DNA of 64,000 nt from Salinisphaeraceae bacterium (GCA_002683405.1 NYTH01000017.1:32066-96065), one strand, 5' to 3'. Positions 49,287-63,084 are shown, counted from the stretch's first letter. The notes: generated by a model from the letters alone, not told the origin. Program-made: numbers and translations.

Positions 49287-50678
49287 GTGCATAGCCTGCC
49301 GGTATTCCTGCGTCTCGGGGGCCGTCGAGTAGTGGTCGTCGGTACCCATCCGGTGGCGCGCCGCCGAATCGATCGTCTGCTCGCGGCCGGTGTCCCGGTC
49401 GAGCTGGTAGCGCAGCCGTTGCCCGCCGGATTCGAGCATCTACGAAACCATGCGGCGGTGACGCTGCACAACGGCCCGTTCCAGCCGAGTCAGCTTGCGG
49501 GCGCCGCGCTGGTCATCGCCGCGAGTGAAGACCCCGAGGCGAACGACGCCGTCCTCGTGGCCGCCCGCCGACAGGGGCTGCTGGTTCAGGTGATTGGACG
49601 CGAGGCGGAATCGGATTTCTTCTTTCCGGCGATCATCGACCGCGCGCCCATGATTCTCGCCCTGAGCAGTGGCGGCGCGGCACCGGCGCTCACGCGCTTC
49701 CTGCGGATGCGGCTGGACGCCATGCTGCCGGCCGGCTACGGGCAGCTGGCCGAACTGTTTGCCCGTTACCGGCGGCGGGCCGATGTGCTCGGCGACCGAC
49801 CGGCCAGACGGCGGTTCTGGGACAGCATTATCAGCGGGCCGATCGGTGAGAAGGTGTTTGCCGGCCGCACGGAAGAGGCAGCAGCCGATATCGAGGCCCT
49901 CTTGAACAAACCCGAGCTGATGCCGCGCGGCGAGGTCTACCTGGTGGGGGCCGGTCCGGGCGCTGCCGACCTGCTGACCCTGCGGGCGCTGCGACTCATG
50001 CAGCAAGCCGATGTGGTGCTCTACGATGCGCTGGTCTCGCCGGCGGTGGTGGACCTGGTCCGGCCCGAGGCCGAGCGTATCCATGTGGGCAAGCGCGCCA
50101 GCCGCCACACCTTGCCGCAGGAGGATATAAACGGTCTGATGGTGCGACTGGCCGAGTCGGGTCGTCGCGTGCTGCGACTCAAGGGCGGCGACCCCTTCAT
50201 TTTCGGTCGCGGTGGTGAGGAAATCGCCGAACTCGCCGAGGCCGGCATTGCCTTTCAGGTAGTGCCCGGCATCACTGCGGCCAGCGGCTGCGCGGCCTAT
50301 GCCGGCATTCCGCTGACGCACCGCGACCATGCGCAGTCGGTACAGTTCGTCACCGGGCATCTCAAATCAGGCGAACTCGATCTGGACTGGGCGCGGCTGG
50401 TCCAGCCGGAGCAGACACTGGTGTTCTACATGGGGCTGAAGGCCATGGATCGTATCTGCGCCGAGCTTCGGGCCCATGGCCTGCCGGATGATTACCCGGC
50501 CGCGCTGGTCGAGGAGGGCACCACGTCTTCGCAGCGTGTGCTGTGCGGCACGCTGGCAGACCTGCCGCAGAAAAAAGACGCCGCGGATATCCGCGGCCCC
50601 TCGCTACTCATCGTTGGAAACGTGGTGCGGCTGAACGAAACCCTGGGCTGGTTCAGGCCGCGCCACGATGCCCGCTGA
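49287..50678 (+). CDS. cysG: Siroheme synthase CysG with altered N-terminal domain
   Basis: A 463-aa two-domain protein. The C-terminal uroporphyrinogen-III methyltransferase (about 215-463) looks intact: VYLVGAGPGAADLLTL, VLYDALVS, RLKGGDPFIFGRGGEE, GITAASGCAAYAGIPLTHRD and FYMGL. The N-terminal dehydrogenase/ferrochelatase domain is odd. Aligned by eye with E. coli CysG, the NAD-binding GGGDVA reads GTHPVA (Gly21 to His), and catalytic Asp104 (VVD) is Gly (VIG). Ser128 is kept (LALSSGG). The start is GTG at 49287. It may make precorrin-2 but not finish siroheme. Confidence 0.9.
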   Translation: MHSLPVFLRLGGRRVVVVGTHPVARRRIDRLLAAGVPVELVAQPLPAGFEHLRNHAAVTLHNGPFQPSQLAGAALVIAASEDPEANDAVLVAARRQGLLVQVIGREAESDFFFPAIIDRAPMILALSSGGAAPALTRFLRMRLDAMLPAGYGQLAELFARYRRRADVLGDRPARRRFWDSIISGPIGEKVFAGRTEEAAADIEALLNKPELMPRGEVYLVGAGPGAADLLTLRALRLMQQADVVLYDALVSPAVVDLVRPEAERIHVGKRASRHTLPQEDINGLMVRLAESGRRVLRLKGGDPFIFGRGGEEIAELAEAGIAFQVVPGITAASGCAAYAGIPLTHRDHAQSVQFVTGHLKSGELDLDWARLVQPEQTLVFYMGLKAMDRICAELRAHGLPDDYPAALVEEGTTSSQRVLCGTLADLPQKKDAADIRGPSLLIVGNVVRLNETLGWFRPRHDAR

Positions 50679-50680
50679 CG

Positions 50681-51370
50681 CTATTCCTCGCCCATGGCGA
50701 AGCCGAGCAGGTGCAGCAGGCTGGTGAACAGGTTGTAGATGGCTACATACAGGCCGATGGTGGCCAGGATGTAGTTGGTCTCGCCGCCGTTCACGATCTC
50801 GCTGGTCTGCCAGAGGATCATGCCGCACATCAGCACCGCAAACAGCGCAGAAATGGCCAGCGCCAGCGGCTGAAAGTAGAAGCCGAAGAAAGATGCGATG
50901 AGCATGCCGATCGCGGCCACGAAGGCCACCATGATGCCGGCGAACAGCGCCTGACGCATGAAGCTGAAGTCGCGCTTGGTGGTCAGCGCGTAGGCCGAAA
51001 GACCGACGAAGGTCGCCCCGGTCAGCCCCATGGACGCCATGATGATCTGGCCGCCGTTGGAAAAGCCGGTCAGGTAGAAGTTGAGCACCGGGCCCAGGCC
51101 GAGGCCCAGCAGGCCGGTAACCGCGAACACAACCCCGATACCGGCGGAGGAATTGGCCGTACGCGGCACGACGAACCAGAGCAGCCCGAGCGAGACAAGC
51201 GAGCAGATCAGTCCCACGCCGTAGGGCATGCCGACGGCCATCGAGACCCCGGCCATGGCGGCGCTGAACAGCAGGGTCATGGACAACAGCATGTAGGTGT
51301 TTTTCAAGACCTTGTTGGTCGCCAGGGCTGATTGCGCCTGGGTGGTCGCTGCAGCATGATGCGTTTGCAT
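50681..51370 (-). CDS. Bax inhibitor-1/YccA family membrane protein
   Basis: A 229-aa protein with seven hydrophobic segments, typical of the BI-1/YccA family (LKNTYMLLSMTLLFSAAMAG, then TGATFVGLSAYALTTKRDFS and the last MILWQTSEIVNGG). E. coli YccA binds FtsH and modulates its proteolysis. The ATG at 51370 follows GAGGA by 9 bases; the long in-frame extension upstream crosses the divergent promoter gap. It ends 2 bp after the cysG stop on the opposite strand. Confidence 0.9.
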   Translation of the reverse strand: MQTHHAAATTQAQSALATNKVLKNTYMLLSMTLLFSAAMAGVSMAVGMPYGVGLICSLVSLGLLWFVVPRTANSSAGIGVVFAVTGLLGLGLGPVLNFYLTGFSNGGQIIMASMGLTGATFVGLSAYALTTKRDFSFMRQALFAGIMVAFVAAIGMLIASFFGFYFQPLALAISALFAVLMCGMILWQTSEIVNGGETNYILATIGLYVAIYNLFTSLLHLLGFAMGEE

Positions 51371-51463
51371 GAGTTGAAGTCCTCGTATCTGGAACGTTTT
51401 CAGAGCCGAGAATAACATCCCGGATAGGTCAATATTGGGGCTTTGTCCCCGCCATTTCCAGCT

Positions 51464-52354
51464 ATGACAACATCCAGATCCCCCAGGTTTCGTCCGCGCG
51501 CCACGATTGCCATGGTTGTCGTGGCGATCATCATCTGGCTTGCTGCGCAATTCGGCTACCTGCCCGATGTTCTGCAGCCCGCGCCATCGAACGAGCAACC
51601 CGGCGCGACATCGCAGCAGTATCCGCAGCGTCCGGCCGGCCCGATCCGCGTGCTGGACAACGTCGGTTTCACGATCGGTTACGACGAGACGGCGCGCCGG
51701 CCGCTGTGGGTTCGCTACCGGATCAGCCAGCCCGGGCCTGCGCCGCTGCCGCCGCGCCCGGATTTTCGTCCTGACCCGCGCCTGCGCGACGACGCCCAGC
51801 CGCGGCGCATCCCGCGCAGTCACGACCGCGGCCATCTGGCGCCCAACTACCTGATTACCAAACTCTATGGTCCGCGCGCCCAGGAACAGAGCTTCTACTT
51901 CAGCAATATTGCGGCGCAGCAGCCGCGCTTCAATCAGCTTTCCTGGCAGCGGCTGGAAGAAATCGAGGCGGACTGGGTGGCGCGCCGCACGCGGCATCTG
52001 GAAGTGACGCTCGGGCCGGTTTACAGCGGCCAGGGCGATATTCCCGATAGCTTCTATCGAATCTGGTACGAGCCGGGCAGCCCCACACCGTCCGTCATGG
52101 CGTTCCTGCTTCCGCAGGATCTACGCGGGGACGAGGCGCTGACGGACTTTTTGACCACGGTGGATGCGGTCGAACAGGCGACCGGTCTGGATTTCTTTGC
52201 CAGCCTCCCTGACGAGGTCGAGGGCCCGCTCGAGTCGGCGGCCTCGGCGCCCGAATTGTGGAATTTCGAGCAACGCGCCTGCAGCCGCGCACGCTACCAC
52301 GGCGACTGGCAGGGGCGGGACGGTATTGATCTTGAATACGATCGCTGCGGTTGA
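51464..52354 (+). CDS. Membrane-anchored DNA/RNA non-specific endonuclease
   Basis: A 296-aa protein. An N-terminal helix (about residues 15-33, TIAMVVVAIIIWLAAQFGYL) follows positive charges, so the enzyme is probably inner-membrane anchored and faces the periplasm. A Pro-rich spacer precedes the beta-beta-alpha-metal nuclease domain with the catalytic SHDRGHLAPN motif, then FYFSNIAAQQPRFNQ, which holds the metal-binding Asn. Family members (NucA, Serratia nuclease) cut single- and double-stranded DNA and RNA. It lies 26 bp upstream of the kinase gene and may be cotranscribed. No immunity protein is seen. Confidence 0.85.
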   Translation: MTTSRSPRFRPRATIAMVVVAIIIWLAAQFGYLPDVLQPAPSNEQPGATSQQYPQRPAGPIRVLDNVGFTIGYDETARRPLWVRYRISQPGPAPLPPRPDFRPDPRLRDDAQPRRIPRSHDRGHLAPNYLITKLYGPRAQEQSFYFSNIAAQQPRFNQLSWQRLEEIEADWVARRTRHLEVTLGPVYSGQGDIPDSFYRIWYEPGSPTPSVMAFLLPQDLRGDEALTDFLTTVDAVEQATGLDFFASLPDEVEGPLESAASAPELWNFEQRACSRARYHGDWQGRDGIDLEYDRCG

Positions 52355-52380
52355 AACCGCTTTCGGGAGACACTGATCAC

Positions 52381-55928
<3,548 letters not shown>

Positions 55929-55932
<4 letters not shown>

Positions 55933-56810
55933 GCCAGGGCCCGGACAATCGACGCGACGCCGCGGCGGCCGCCGCGCATCCGGCCGACATCGAGGAAATC
56001 GAGCTGGAGTTGTTCGTACACGCCATGCGACGGCGTTTTGGCTACGACTTTTCCGGCTACGCCACGGCGTCCCTGCGCCGGCGCGTAAACGCGCTATGCC
56101 AGCACGCCGGCGTAGGCCGCGTGGTCGACCTGCTGCCGCGGCTGCTGGACGAATCCGACTTTCTCCGGCAGGCGCTGCGTTTTCTGTCGGTCCCGGTTTC
56201 CGAATTGTTCCGCGACCCCGAGGTGTTTGCCCGGCTGCGGGCCGATTTTCTGCCCGAGCTGGCGTCCTATCCGCGGATCAATATCTGGCAGGCCGGCTGC
56301 GCGCACGGGGAGGAGGTCTACACCATGGCTATCCTGCTCAAGGAACTGGGGCTGTACGACCGCTGCCGCATCTACGCGACCGACTTCAACGACCAGGCGC
56401 TGGATCGGGCGCGCGAAGGCATTTTTCCGGCCGCCCAGGTGCCGCGCTATACCGACAACTATCTGCAATCGGGTGGACAGGGCTCGCTCGCCGACTACTA
56501 TCACGCGCGCTACGACTTCATCCGCATGGATCGCGCACTGCTGGATAACGTGATCTTCGCCAATCACAACCTGGTGACCGACGGCGTCTTTGCCGAGACC
56601 CATCTCGTCATGTGCCGCAACGTGCTCATCTACTTCGCCCGGCCGCTACAGCATCAGGTGCTGGCGCTATTTTCCGATAGCCTGGTGCGCCGGGGGCTCA
56701 TGGTTCTGGGCACGCGAGAGACCATTGCCCGCGCGCCGGTCAGCGAACTGTTCGAGACGCTCGACGCCGGCGCACGGATTTTCCGTCGCACCGCGCGCGC
56801 CGAAGTTTGA
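55929..56810 (+). CDS. CheR-type protein-glutamate methyltransferase
   Basis: A 293-aa CheR. After an Ala-rich start, the all-helical N-terminal domain has MRRRFGYDFSGYATASLRRR; the SAM-binding domain has IWQAGCAHGEEVYTMAI, a DRCRIYATDFNDQALDRA strand, and FAETHLVMCRNVLIYF. It methylates Glu side chains, normally on chemoreceptors. No chemoreceptor gene is in the window. There is no TPR extension. It is coupled to the kinase by ATGA and to cheB by a TGA-ATG junction with no spacer. Confidence 0.93.
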
Positions 56811-57497
56811 ATGTCGGCCGGTCCGGAAGACCGACAGCCCGTGCCCGAAGCGGATCGCAGGATCGCCGCGCCGTATTCGCCGCCGGCGCCGGGACGGTCC
56901 TCGCCGAATGGTCGCCTGGCCATGTTCGGCGGTTCGGCCGGCGCGCTGCCCGTGCTGGAAAGGCTGCTTGCCCGGTTATCCGGCCGGCTGGATATTCCGC
57001 TGGCGGTTGTCATGCACACCGCGCTGCGGGACCAATCGGGCTCGGCCCTGCGCTTGAGCGGCCGCTTCGGTCTGCCGGTCATGGAAGCCGAGGCCGGCAT
57101 GCGGCTGGAACCCGGGCGTGTCTATCTGGCTCCGGCGCACTATCATCTGCTTATCGAGAAGGATTCCAGCATCGCCCTGTCGGTGGATGCCCGGGTAAGC
57201 TACGCGCGGCCCTCCATAGATGTGGCCTTCGATTCGGCCGCGTTCGCGCTGCGCGAAGCAGTCATCGGCCTGCTCGTGTCGGGTAGCAACGATGACGGGG
57301 CGCAGGGGCTGGCGCGCATCTATCAGTACGGCGGCGCGGCCCTGGTGCAATCACCCGAGGAAGCCGCCTCACCGAAAATGCCGGCGGCCGGCCTGAAGGC
57401 CTGTCCTGGGGCCCACTGCGCCGGCATCGATGCTCTGGCGGATCAACTGATCCGTCTGTCCCGCAACCGCAATCAGACCGGGGGGCCTGATGCCTGA
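56811..57497 (+). CDS. CheB-type methylesterase without receiver domain
   Basis: A 228-aa protein with only the CheB catalytic domain. The Ser-His-Asp triad is in GGSAGALP, VVMHTALRDQ and GSNDDGAQGL. The GMGRDGA form of chemotaxis CheB is changed to GSNDDGA, but the Asp is kept. The first 35 residues are Pro-rich and not conserved-looking. Without a receiver it cannot be activated by phosphorylation like E. coli CheB. It overlaps the diguanylate cyclase gene by 8 bp. Confidence 0.9.
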   Translation: MSAGPEDRQPVPEADRRIAAPYSPPAPGRSSPNGRLAMFGGSAGALPVLERLLARLSGRLDIPLAVVMHTALRDQSGSALRLSGRFGLPVMEAEAGMRLEPGRVYLAPAHYHLLIEKDSSIALSVDARVSYARPSIDVAFDSAAFALREAVIGLLVSGSNDDGAQGLARIYQYGGAALVQSPEEAASPKMPAAGLKACPGAHCAGIDALADQLIRLSRNRNQTGGPDA

Positions 57498-58485
57498 TCA
57501 ACCCAAGATTCTCGTCGTGGACGACCTGAAAGCCAATCGCATGGCCATGCGCCACCTGCTGGCCGGGCTGGATATCCAGCTGCACGAGGCCGCCAGCGGC
57601 AACGAGGCGCTGATGGCGACGCTCGACCACGACTACGCGCTGATTCTGCTGGACGTGCAGATGGCCGGCATGGACGGTTTCGAAGTGGCCGAACTGCTTC
57701 GCGGCGAAGCCCGAACGCGAGCCGTGCCCATCATATTCGTAACGGCCGCGCTTACGGAGGAACTGGATAGCCTGAAGGGCTGCGAGGTGGGCGCGGTGGA
57801 TTACATCACCAAGCCGGTCAACGAGACCATCCTGCTGGCCAAGGTCCGCAGCTTTCTGGAGCTTTACCGCACGCGCCGGGAGCTCGAATCGGCCCTGGCG
57901 AGGCTGGACGAGAAGAACGCGACGCTCCAGGCCGAAATTGCCGAGCGCACGCGGGCCGAAGAAGCGGCGCGCTTTCAGGCCACACACGACGCCCTTACAG
58001 GCCTGCCCAATCGTCTGCTGCTGTTCGACCGTCTCGAAACCGCGATCGAAAGAAGCCGCCGCAACCAGCGGAATTTTGCGCTCGGCTATCTCGATCTGGA
58101 TGGCTTCAAGCAGGTCAACGACGGTCTGGGGCATGCGGCGAGAGACGCGCTGCTGGTGGAGGCGGCGCGGCGTCTGCGAAGCGGGATCCGCGCGTCGGAC
58201 ACCGTTGCGCGGCTTGGCGGCGATGAGTTCGCGGTAATCTTTGACAACGTGGCCGATGTGGCCGCCGCGGAGACACTGGGTGGGCAGTTGTGGGAGCGTC
58301 TCACGGGCCCGATGACCCTGCCGGATGCGCAGGCCACCGCCGAAATTGGCGCCAGCCTGGGTCTGGCGCTGTACCCGCTGCACGGGACCACGGCCGACGA
58401 GATCATGGGCCAGGCGGATGCCGCCCTGTATGCCGTCAAGCGCGCCGGCAAGGGCGGCTACAAGCTTCGGGAGTCGGGCGGCTAG
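57490..58485 (+). CDS. Response regulator diguanylate cyclase (REC-GGDEF)
   Basis: A 331-aa protein. The receiver (1-120) has LVVDD, phosphoacceptor Asp55 in LLDVQMAGMDG and Lys in ITKPV. A coiled coil (about 125-165) leads to a GGDEF domain with intact GGDEF at 243-247 and the inhibitory RxxD site (RASD, 234-237) five residues before it. It should make c-di-GMP from GTP when phosphorylated, with product feedback. As the last gene of the kinase operon it is the likely output, linking the sensor to c-di-GMP control of surface behaviour. Confidence 0.94.
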   Translation: MPDQPKILVVDDLKANRMAMRHLLAGLDIQLHEAASGNEALMATLDHDYALILLDVQMAGMDGFEVAELLRGEARTRAVPIIFVTAALTEELDSLKGCEVGAVDYITKPVNETILLAKVRSFLELYRTRRELESALARLDEKNATLQAEIAERTRAEEAARFQATHDALTGLPNRLLLFDRLETAIERSRRNQRNFALGYLDLDGFKQVNDGLGHAARDALLVEAARRLRSGIRASDTVARLGGDEFAVIFDNVADVAAAETLGGQLWERLTGPMTLPDAQATAEIGASLGLALYPLHGTTADEIMGQADAALYAVKRAGKGGYKLRESGG

Positions 58486-58496
58486 AAATAGTGGAT

Positions 58497-58760
58497 TCAG
58501 TCGTCCTCGACGTTGACCGGCGTCAGCGTTTCCTGGCCTTCGTCATCCTGCAGCAGCTGATCGATTCTCAGCTCGGCGGTTTTCAGCGCCTGTTGGCACT
58601 GTCGCGCCAGCGCCACCCCCCGCTCGAATTTCTTCAGCGAAGCGTCCAGGCCGATGTCGCCTGATTCCAGCGCCTCGACGAGCGTTTCCAGCTCGCTCAT
58701 CGAGGTCTCGAACACGGCGAGTGCATCGGGCTGATCCTGCGAACTCTTCTTGGCGGGCAT
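58497..58760 (-). CDS. xseB: Exodeoxyribonuclease VII small subunit
   Basis: An 87-aa helical protein: FETSMSELETLVEALESGDI, then LDASLKKFERGVALARQCQ, the XseB pattern. It binds XseA in exonuclease VII. The ATG at 58760 follows GAGGGGAG. In many gammaproteobacteria ispA and dxs follow xseB; here the diguanylate cyclase gene comes in from the other side 11 bp away, so that operon is broken. Confidence 0.93.
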   Translation of the reverse strand: MPAKKSSQDQPDALAVFETSMSELETLVEALESGDIGLDASLKKFERGVALARQCQQALKTAELRIDQLLQDDEGQETLTPVNVEDD

Positions 58761-58929
58761 GAAACTCCCCTCGGAAAGCGGGCCGCGCAACCCGGGTTGA
58801 ATGCGCGCCGCATGTTAACCCAGAGCATGCGGTCGGGCGGAGACTCGCGGTATCTTGCCAGCCCCGGCCGGTTGAATTAACGTGCCGCGCCAATCGAAGT
58901 CCGCGACCCATCCAAGCAATCGGGCACTC

Positions 58930-60828
58930 ATGGCGAACAAATACGACGCGACGGATATCGAGGTTCTCAGCGGCCTGGATCCGGTGCGAAAACGCCCGGG
59001 CATGTTCACGGACACGTCGCGGCCGAACCACCTGGCGCAGGAAGTCATCGACAACAGCGTTGACGAGGCGCTCGCTGGTCACGCCCGGAAAATCGAGGTT
59101 GTCGCGCATGATGACGGCTCGCTGTCGGTCACCGATGACGGCCGCGGCATGCCGGTGGACGTCCACCCGGAACAGGGCGTGCCCGGGATCGAGTTGATCC
59201 TGTCGCGCCTGCACGCGGGCGGCAAGTTCTCCCAGAAGCAGTACCGTTTTTCCGGTGGCCTCCACGGTGTGGGGGTGTCCGTGGTGAACGCCCTGTCCAC
59301 GCGGCTGGAAGCGCGGGTCTGGCGTGACGGCAGCGAACATCTCATCGTTTACGCCGGCGGCGAGCTGGATCAGCCGCTCGAGGTGGTGGGCGCCGCCGCC
59401 AAATCGCGCAGCGGCACCCAGTTGCGTTTCTGGCCGGACGCGAAATACTTCGACAGCGTCAACCTGGCCATACCGAAGCTCAAGCACCTGCTGCGCGCGA
59501 AGGCGGTCCTGTGCCCGGGTCTGGTGGTGGTCTTTACCGACGAGGGCCGCAAGGACAGCGAGACCTGGCAGTACGAGGATGGGCTGGCCGAATATCTCAC
59601 CGATGCGCTGGGCGAGGCGGAATGTCTGCCCGACACTCCGTTTACCGGCAGTTTCGAGTCGGAGCGCGAAACCGCCGACTGGGCGCTGAGCTGGATGCTG
59701 GACGGCGCCGGTGGCGACGGGCTGTCGGAAAGTTACGTCAACCTCATCCCCACGGCCGCCGGCGGAACGCACGTGAGTGGCCTGCGCGCCGGACTCACCG
59801 AAGCCATCCGCGAGTTCTGCGATTTTCGCAACCTTCTGCCGCGCGGCGTGAAGCTGGCGCCGGAAGACGTCTGGGATGGCTGTCAGTATGTATTGTCGGT
59901 GAAGCTCTCCGAGCCGCAGTTCGCCGGTCAGACCAAGGAAAGGCTGGCGTCGCGATCTGTCTCCGCCTTCGTCAGCGGCGTGGTCAAGGACAGCTTCAGC
60001 CTCTGGCTCAATCGGCATGCCGAACTGGGCGAACGCATCGCGCAGTACGTTATTGCCAATGCCCAGCGTCGCAGCCGCAGCGCCAGGAAAGTCGCCCGCA
60101 AGCGCGTGACGTCGGGGCCGGCGCTGCCCGGCAAGCTGACGGACTGCGTGTCCGACGACATGGCGCGGACAGAGCTGTTCCTCGTGGAGGGCGATTCGGC
60201 GGGCGGGTCGGCAAAATCCGCGCGGGACCGGACGATTCAAGCCGTCATGCCGCTGCGGGGCAAGATTCTGAACGCCTGGGAGGCCGATTCCGGCGAGATC
60301 CTCGGCAATAACGAAATCCACGACATCACGGTGGCGCTGGGGGTCGATCCCGGCTCGCAGGACCTGTCCGGTCTGCGCTATGGCAAGGTCTGCATTCTGG
60401 CGGACGCCGATTCGGACGGTCTACACATTGCCACGTTGCTCTGCGCGCTGTTTCTGAAGCATTTCCGGCCGCTGGTGGAGCAGGGCCATGTCTTCGTGGC
60501 CATGCCGCCGCTGTATCGCATCGATGTGGGCAAGGAAGTCATGTACGCGCTCGATGATGAGGAGCGTGACGGCCATCTCGACCGCATCCGGGCGGAAAAA
60601 CTGCGGGGCAAGGTCAACGTCACGCGTTTCAAGGGCCTGGGCGAGATGAGCGCCCTGCAGCTGCGGGAAACCACCATGAATCCGGACACGCGGAGGCTGG
60701 TACAGCTCGCGATCGACAGCCACGAGGTGGACGAGCTGATGGACATGCTGCTGGCCAAGAAGCGCGCGTCCGATCGCCGTGAATGGCTCGAAACCAAGGG
60801 CCACGAGGCGGATGTCGGCAACGGCTAG
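58930..60828 (+). CDS. parE: DNA topoisomerase IV subunit B
   Basis: A 632-aa ATPase subunit. It has IEVLSGLDPVRKRPGMFTDT, the GHKL ATP site (EVIDNSVDEALAGHA, VTDDGRGMPVD, GGLHGVGVSVVNALS), the PLRGKILNAWE and TELFLVEGDSAGGSAK TOPRIM motifs, and DADSDGLHIATLL with the Mg-binding Asp residues. The start at 58930 aligns with ParE; an in-frame GTG at 58882 would add 16 residues. parC follows 30 bp downstream. Confidence 0.96.
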   Translation: MANKYDATDIEVLSGLDPVRKRPGMFTDTSRPNHLAQEVIDNSVDEALAGHARKIEVVAHDDGSLSVTDDGRGMPVDVHPEQGVPGIELILSRLHAGGKFSQKQYRFSGGLHGVGVSVVNALSTRLEARVWRDGSEHLIVYAGGELDQPLEVVGAAAKSRSGTQLRFWPDAKYFDSVNLAIPKLKHLLRAKAVLCPGLVVVFTDEGRKDSETWQYEDGLAEYLTDALGEAECLPDTPFTGSFESERETADWALSWMLDGAGGDGLSESYVNLIPTAAGGTHVSGLRAGLTEAIREFCDFRNLLPRGVKLAPEDVWDGCQYVLSVKLSEPQFAGQTKERLASRSVSAFVSGVVKDSFSLWLNRHAELGERIAQYVIANAQRRSRSARKVARKRVTSGPALPGKLTDCVSDDMARTELFLVEGDSAGGSAKSARDRTIQAVMPLRGKILNAWEADSGEILGNNEIHDITVALGVDPGSQDLSGLRYGKVCILADADSDGLHIATLLCALFLKHFRPLVEQGHVFVAMPPLYRIDVGKEVMYALDDEERDGHLDRIRAEKLRGKVNVTRFKGLGEMSALQLRETTMNPDTRRLVQLAIDSHEVDELMDMLLAKKRASDRREWLETKGHEADVGNG

Positions 60829-60858
60829 CCGCCGGCTCACCCAACAGGCAATAGCACG

Positions 60859-63084
60859 ATGAGCGACGAACAGGTATTCAACACCGAGCGGCAGACGCTG
60901 TCCGCGTTCGCCGAAAAGGCCTATCTGGATTACGCCATGTACGTCATCCTGGATCGCGCGCTGCCGCATATCGGCGACGGTCTGAAACCCGTGCAGCGGC
61001 GCATCGTGTACGCGATGTCGGAGCTGGGCCTGTCGGCGGTGTCCAAACCCAAGAAGGCGGCGCGCACGGTCGGGGACGTGATTGGCAAGTTCCACCCGCA
61101 CGGCGATTCGGCCTGCTATGAAGCCATGGTCATCATGGCGCAGCCGTTTTCGCTGCGGTATCCGCTGGTGGACGGCCACGGCAACTGGGGCACGGCAGAC
61201 GACCCCAAATCCTTCGCGGCCATGCGCTATACCGAGTCGCGGCTGACCGCCTACGCCAACGTGCTGCTGTCCGAACTGGGGCAGGGCACCGTGAACTGGG
61301 CGCCCAACTTTGACGGCACTCTCAAGGAGCCCATGCTCCTGCCGGCGCGGCTGCCCAATCTGCTGCTCAACGGCGGCACCGGTATTGCGGTGGGCATGGC
61401 CACCGACATCCCGCCGCACAATCTGCGCGAAGTGGCCAAGGCCTGCGTAAAGCTGATCGAATCGCCGGATACCTCCGTCGCCCAGCTTTGCCGCATCGTG
61501 CCCGCACCGGATTTTCCGACGGGCGCCGAAATCATCACGCCGCGCAGCGAGATCCGGAAAATCTACGAAACCGGGGCCGGCATGCTGCGGGCCCGGGCCA
61601 GCTATTCGGTGGAAGACGGCGAAATCGTGATCACGGCGCTGCCCTACCAGACCTCGGGCGCCAAGGTCCTGGAGCAGATCGCCGGCCAGATGCAGGCCCG
61701 CAAGCTGCCGATGGTGGCCGATCTGCGCGACGAATCCGACCACGAGAACCCCACGCGGCTGATCATCGTGCCGCGCAGCAACCGGGTGGATGTCGAGCGG
61801 TTGATGGCCCATCTGTTCGCCTCGACGGGCCTGGAGAAGGGCATTCGGGTCAACCTGAACGTGATCGGCCTGGATGGTCGGCCGCAGGTCAAGAATCTGA
61901 AGCAGATTCTGAGCGAATGGATCGAATTCCGCACCGAAACGGTCAAGCGACGGCTGAATTTCCGCCTGGATCAGGTGGTCGATCGCCTGCATATTCTCGA
62001 AGGCCTGTTGATTGCCTATCTGAACATCGACGAGGTCATCCGCATCATCCGCTACGAGGATGACCCGAAGCAGGCACTGATGCGGCGCTTCGAGCTGTCC
62101 GGCACGCAGGCCGACGCCATTCTCGACCTGCGGCTGCGCCACCTGATGAAGCTCGAGGAGTTCAAGATCAAGGGCGAGCGTGACGAGCTCGAGGCCGAGC
62201 GCAAGAGCCTGGAAAGCCTGCTCAAGTCACGCCAGAAGCTCGACCAGCTGATTTCGGACGAAATCACCGCCGACGCCGAGAAATTTGGCGATGCGCGCCG
62301 CAGCCTGCTCGCGGAGCGGCAAGAGGCGCGCGCCTTCGACGAATCCGAGCTGATACCGGCCGAGCCGATCACGGTCATTCTCTCGCGGCATGGCTGGATT
62401 CGTGCCGGGAAGGGCTACGACGTGGATGCGGAGAGTTTGTCCTACAAGAGCGGCGACGAGTTTCTGGCCGCGGCGCCAGGCCGCAGCAACCAGACGCTGG
62501 CACTGCTGGACTCAACCGGCCGCGGCTACACCCTGCCGGCCAACAAGCTGCCCTCCGCGCGCGGGCAGGGCGAGCCGCTGACCGGCAAACTCAGCCCGGC
62601 CGATTCCGCGCAGTTCGTGGGCGTGCTGCTGGGTGATCCGGACGAACGGGTGCTGCTGGCCAGCGATGCCGGCTACGGGTTCGTCACGCGCCTGGGTGAA
62701 CTGGTCGCGCGCAACCGCTCCGGCAAGGCGGTCCTTTCCGTGCCGAAAGGCGCCGCCGTATTGCCGCCGCAGGCGCTGGCGGAAGTCGACAACGAGCTGT
62801 GTGTCGTGACCCGTGAAGGCCGGCTGCTGTGTTTCGATCTGGAGGAACTGCCGGAAATGGCCAAGGGCAAGGGCAACAAGCTGGTGGGCGTGAAGGCGCC
62901 GGACGGCGTGGCCGCGATCTGTGCATTGCCGGCCGATGCGGTTCTGCAGCTGTTCAGCGGCAAGCGACACCTGAATCTCAAGCCTGCCGATCGTGACGTT
63001 TATCGCGGCACCCGGGCCCAGCGCGGCAAGTTCCTGCCGCGCGGGTTCCGGCAGGTGCATGCCGCGGCCCGCAGCCAGGACTGA
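60859..63084 (+). CDS. parC: DNA topoisomerase IV subunit A
   Basis: A 741-aa DNA-cleaving subunit. The quinolone-target region is [15 protein letters not shown], with the Ser and Glu that correspond to E. coli Ser80 and Glu84, i.e. the susceptible state. The catalytic Tyr is in [11 protein letters not shown]. The C-terminal beta-pinwheel is about 490-741. With ParE it separates replicated chromosomes. The start is the ATG at 60859. Confidence 0.97.
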   Translation: MSDEQVFNTERQTLSAFAEKAYLDYAMYVILDRALPHIGDGLKPVQRRIVYAMSELGLSAVSKPKKAARTVGDVIGKFHPHGDSACYEAMVIMAQPFSLRYPLVDGHGNWGTADDPKSFAAMRYTESRLTAYANVLLSELGQGTVNWAPNFDGTLKEPMLLPARLPNLLLNGGTGIAVGMATDIPPHNLREVAKACVKLIESPDTSVAQLCRIVPAPDFPTGAEIITPRSEIRKIYETGAGMLRARASYSVEDGEIVITALPYQTSGAKVLEQIAGQMQARKLPMVADLRDESDHENPTRLIIVPRSNRVDVERLMAHLFASTGLEKGIRVNLNVIGLDGRPQVKNLKQILSEWIEFRTETVKRRLNFRLDQVVDRLHILEGLLIAYLNIDEVIRIIRYEDDPKQALMRRFELSGTQADAILDLRLRHLMKLEEFKIKGERDELEAERKSLESLLKSRQKLDQLISDEITADAEKFGDARRSLLAERQEARAFDESELIPAEPITVILSRHGWIRAGKGYDVDAESLSYKSGDEFLAAAPGRSNQTLALLDSTGRGYTLPANKLPSARGQGEPLTGKLSPADSAQFVGVLLGDPDERVLLASDAGYGFVTRLGELVARNRSGKAVLSVPKGAAVLPPQALAEVDNELCVVTREGRLLCFDLEELPEMAKGKGNKLVGVKAPDGVAAICALPADAVLQLFSGKRHLNLKPADRDVYRGTRAQRGKFLPRGFRQVHAAARSQD

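Noticed and set aside
60421..62142. 573-codon open frame on the minus strand over parE/parC
   Set aside because: Antisense shadow of two topoisomerase IV genes; no recognisable domain.
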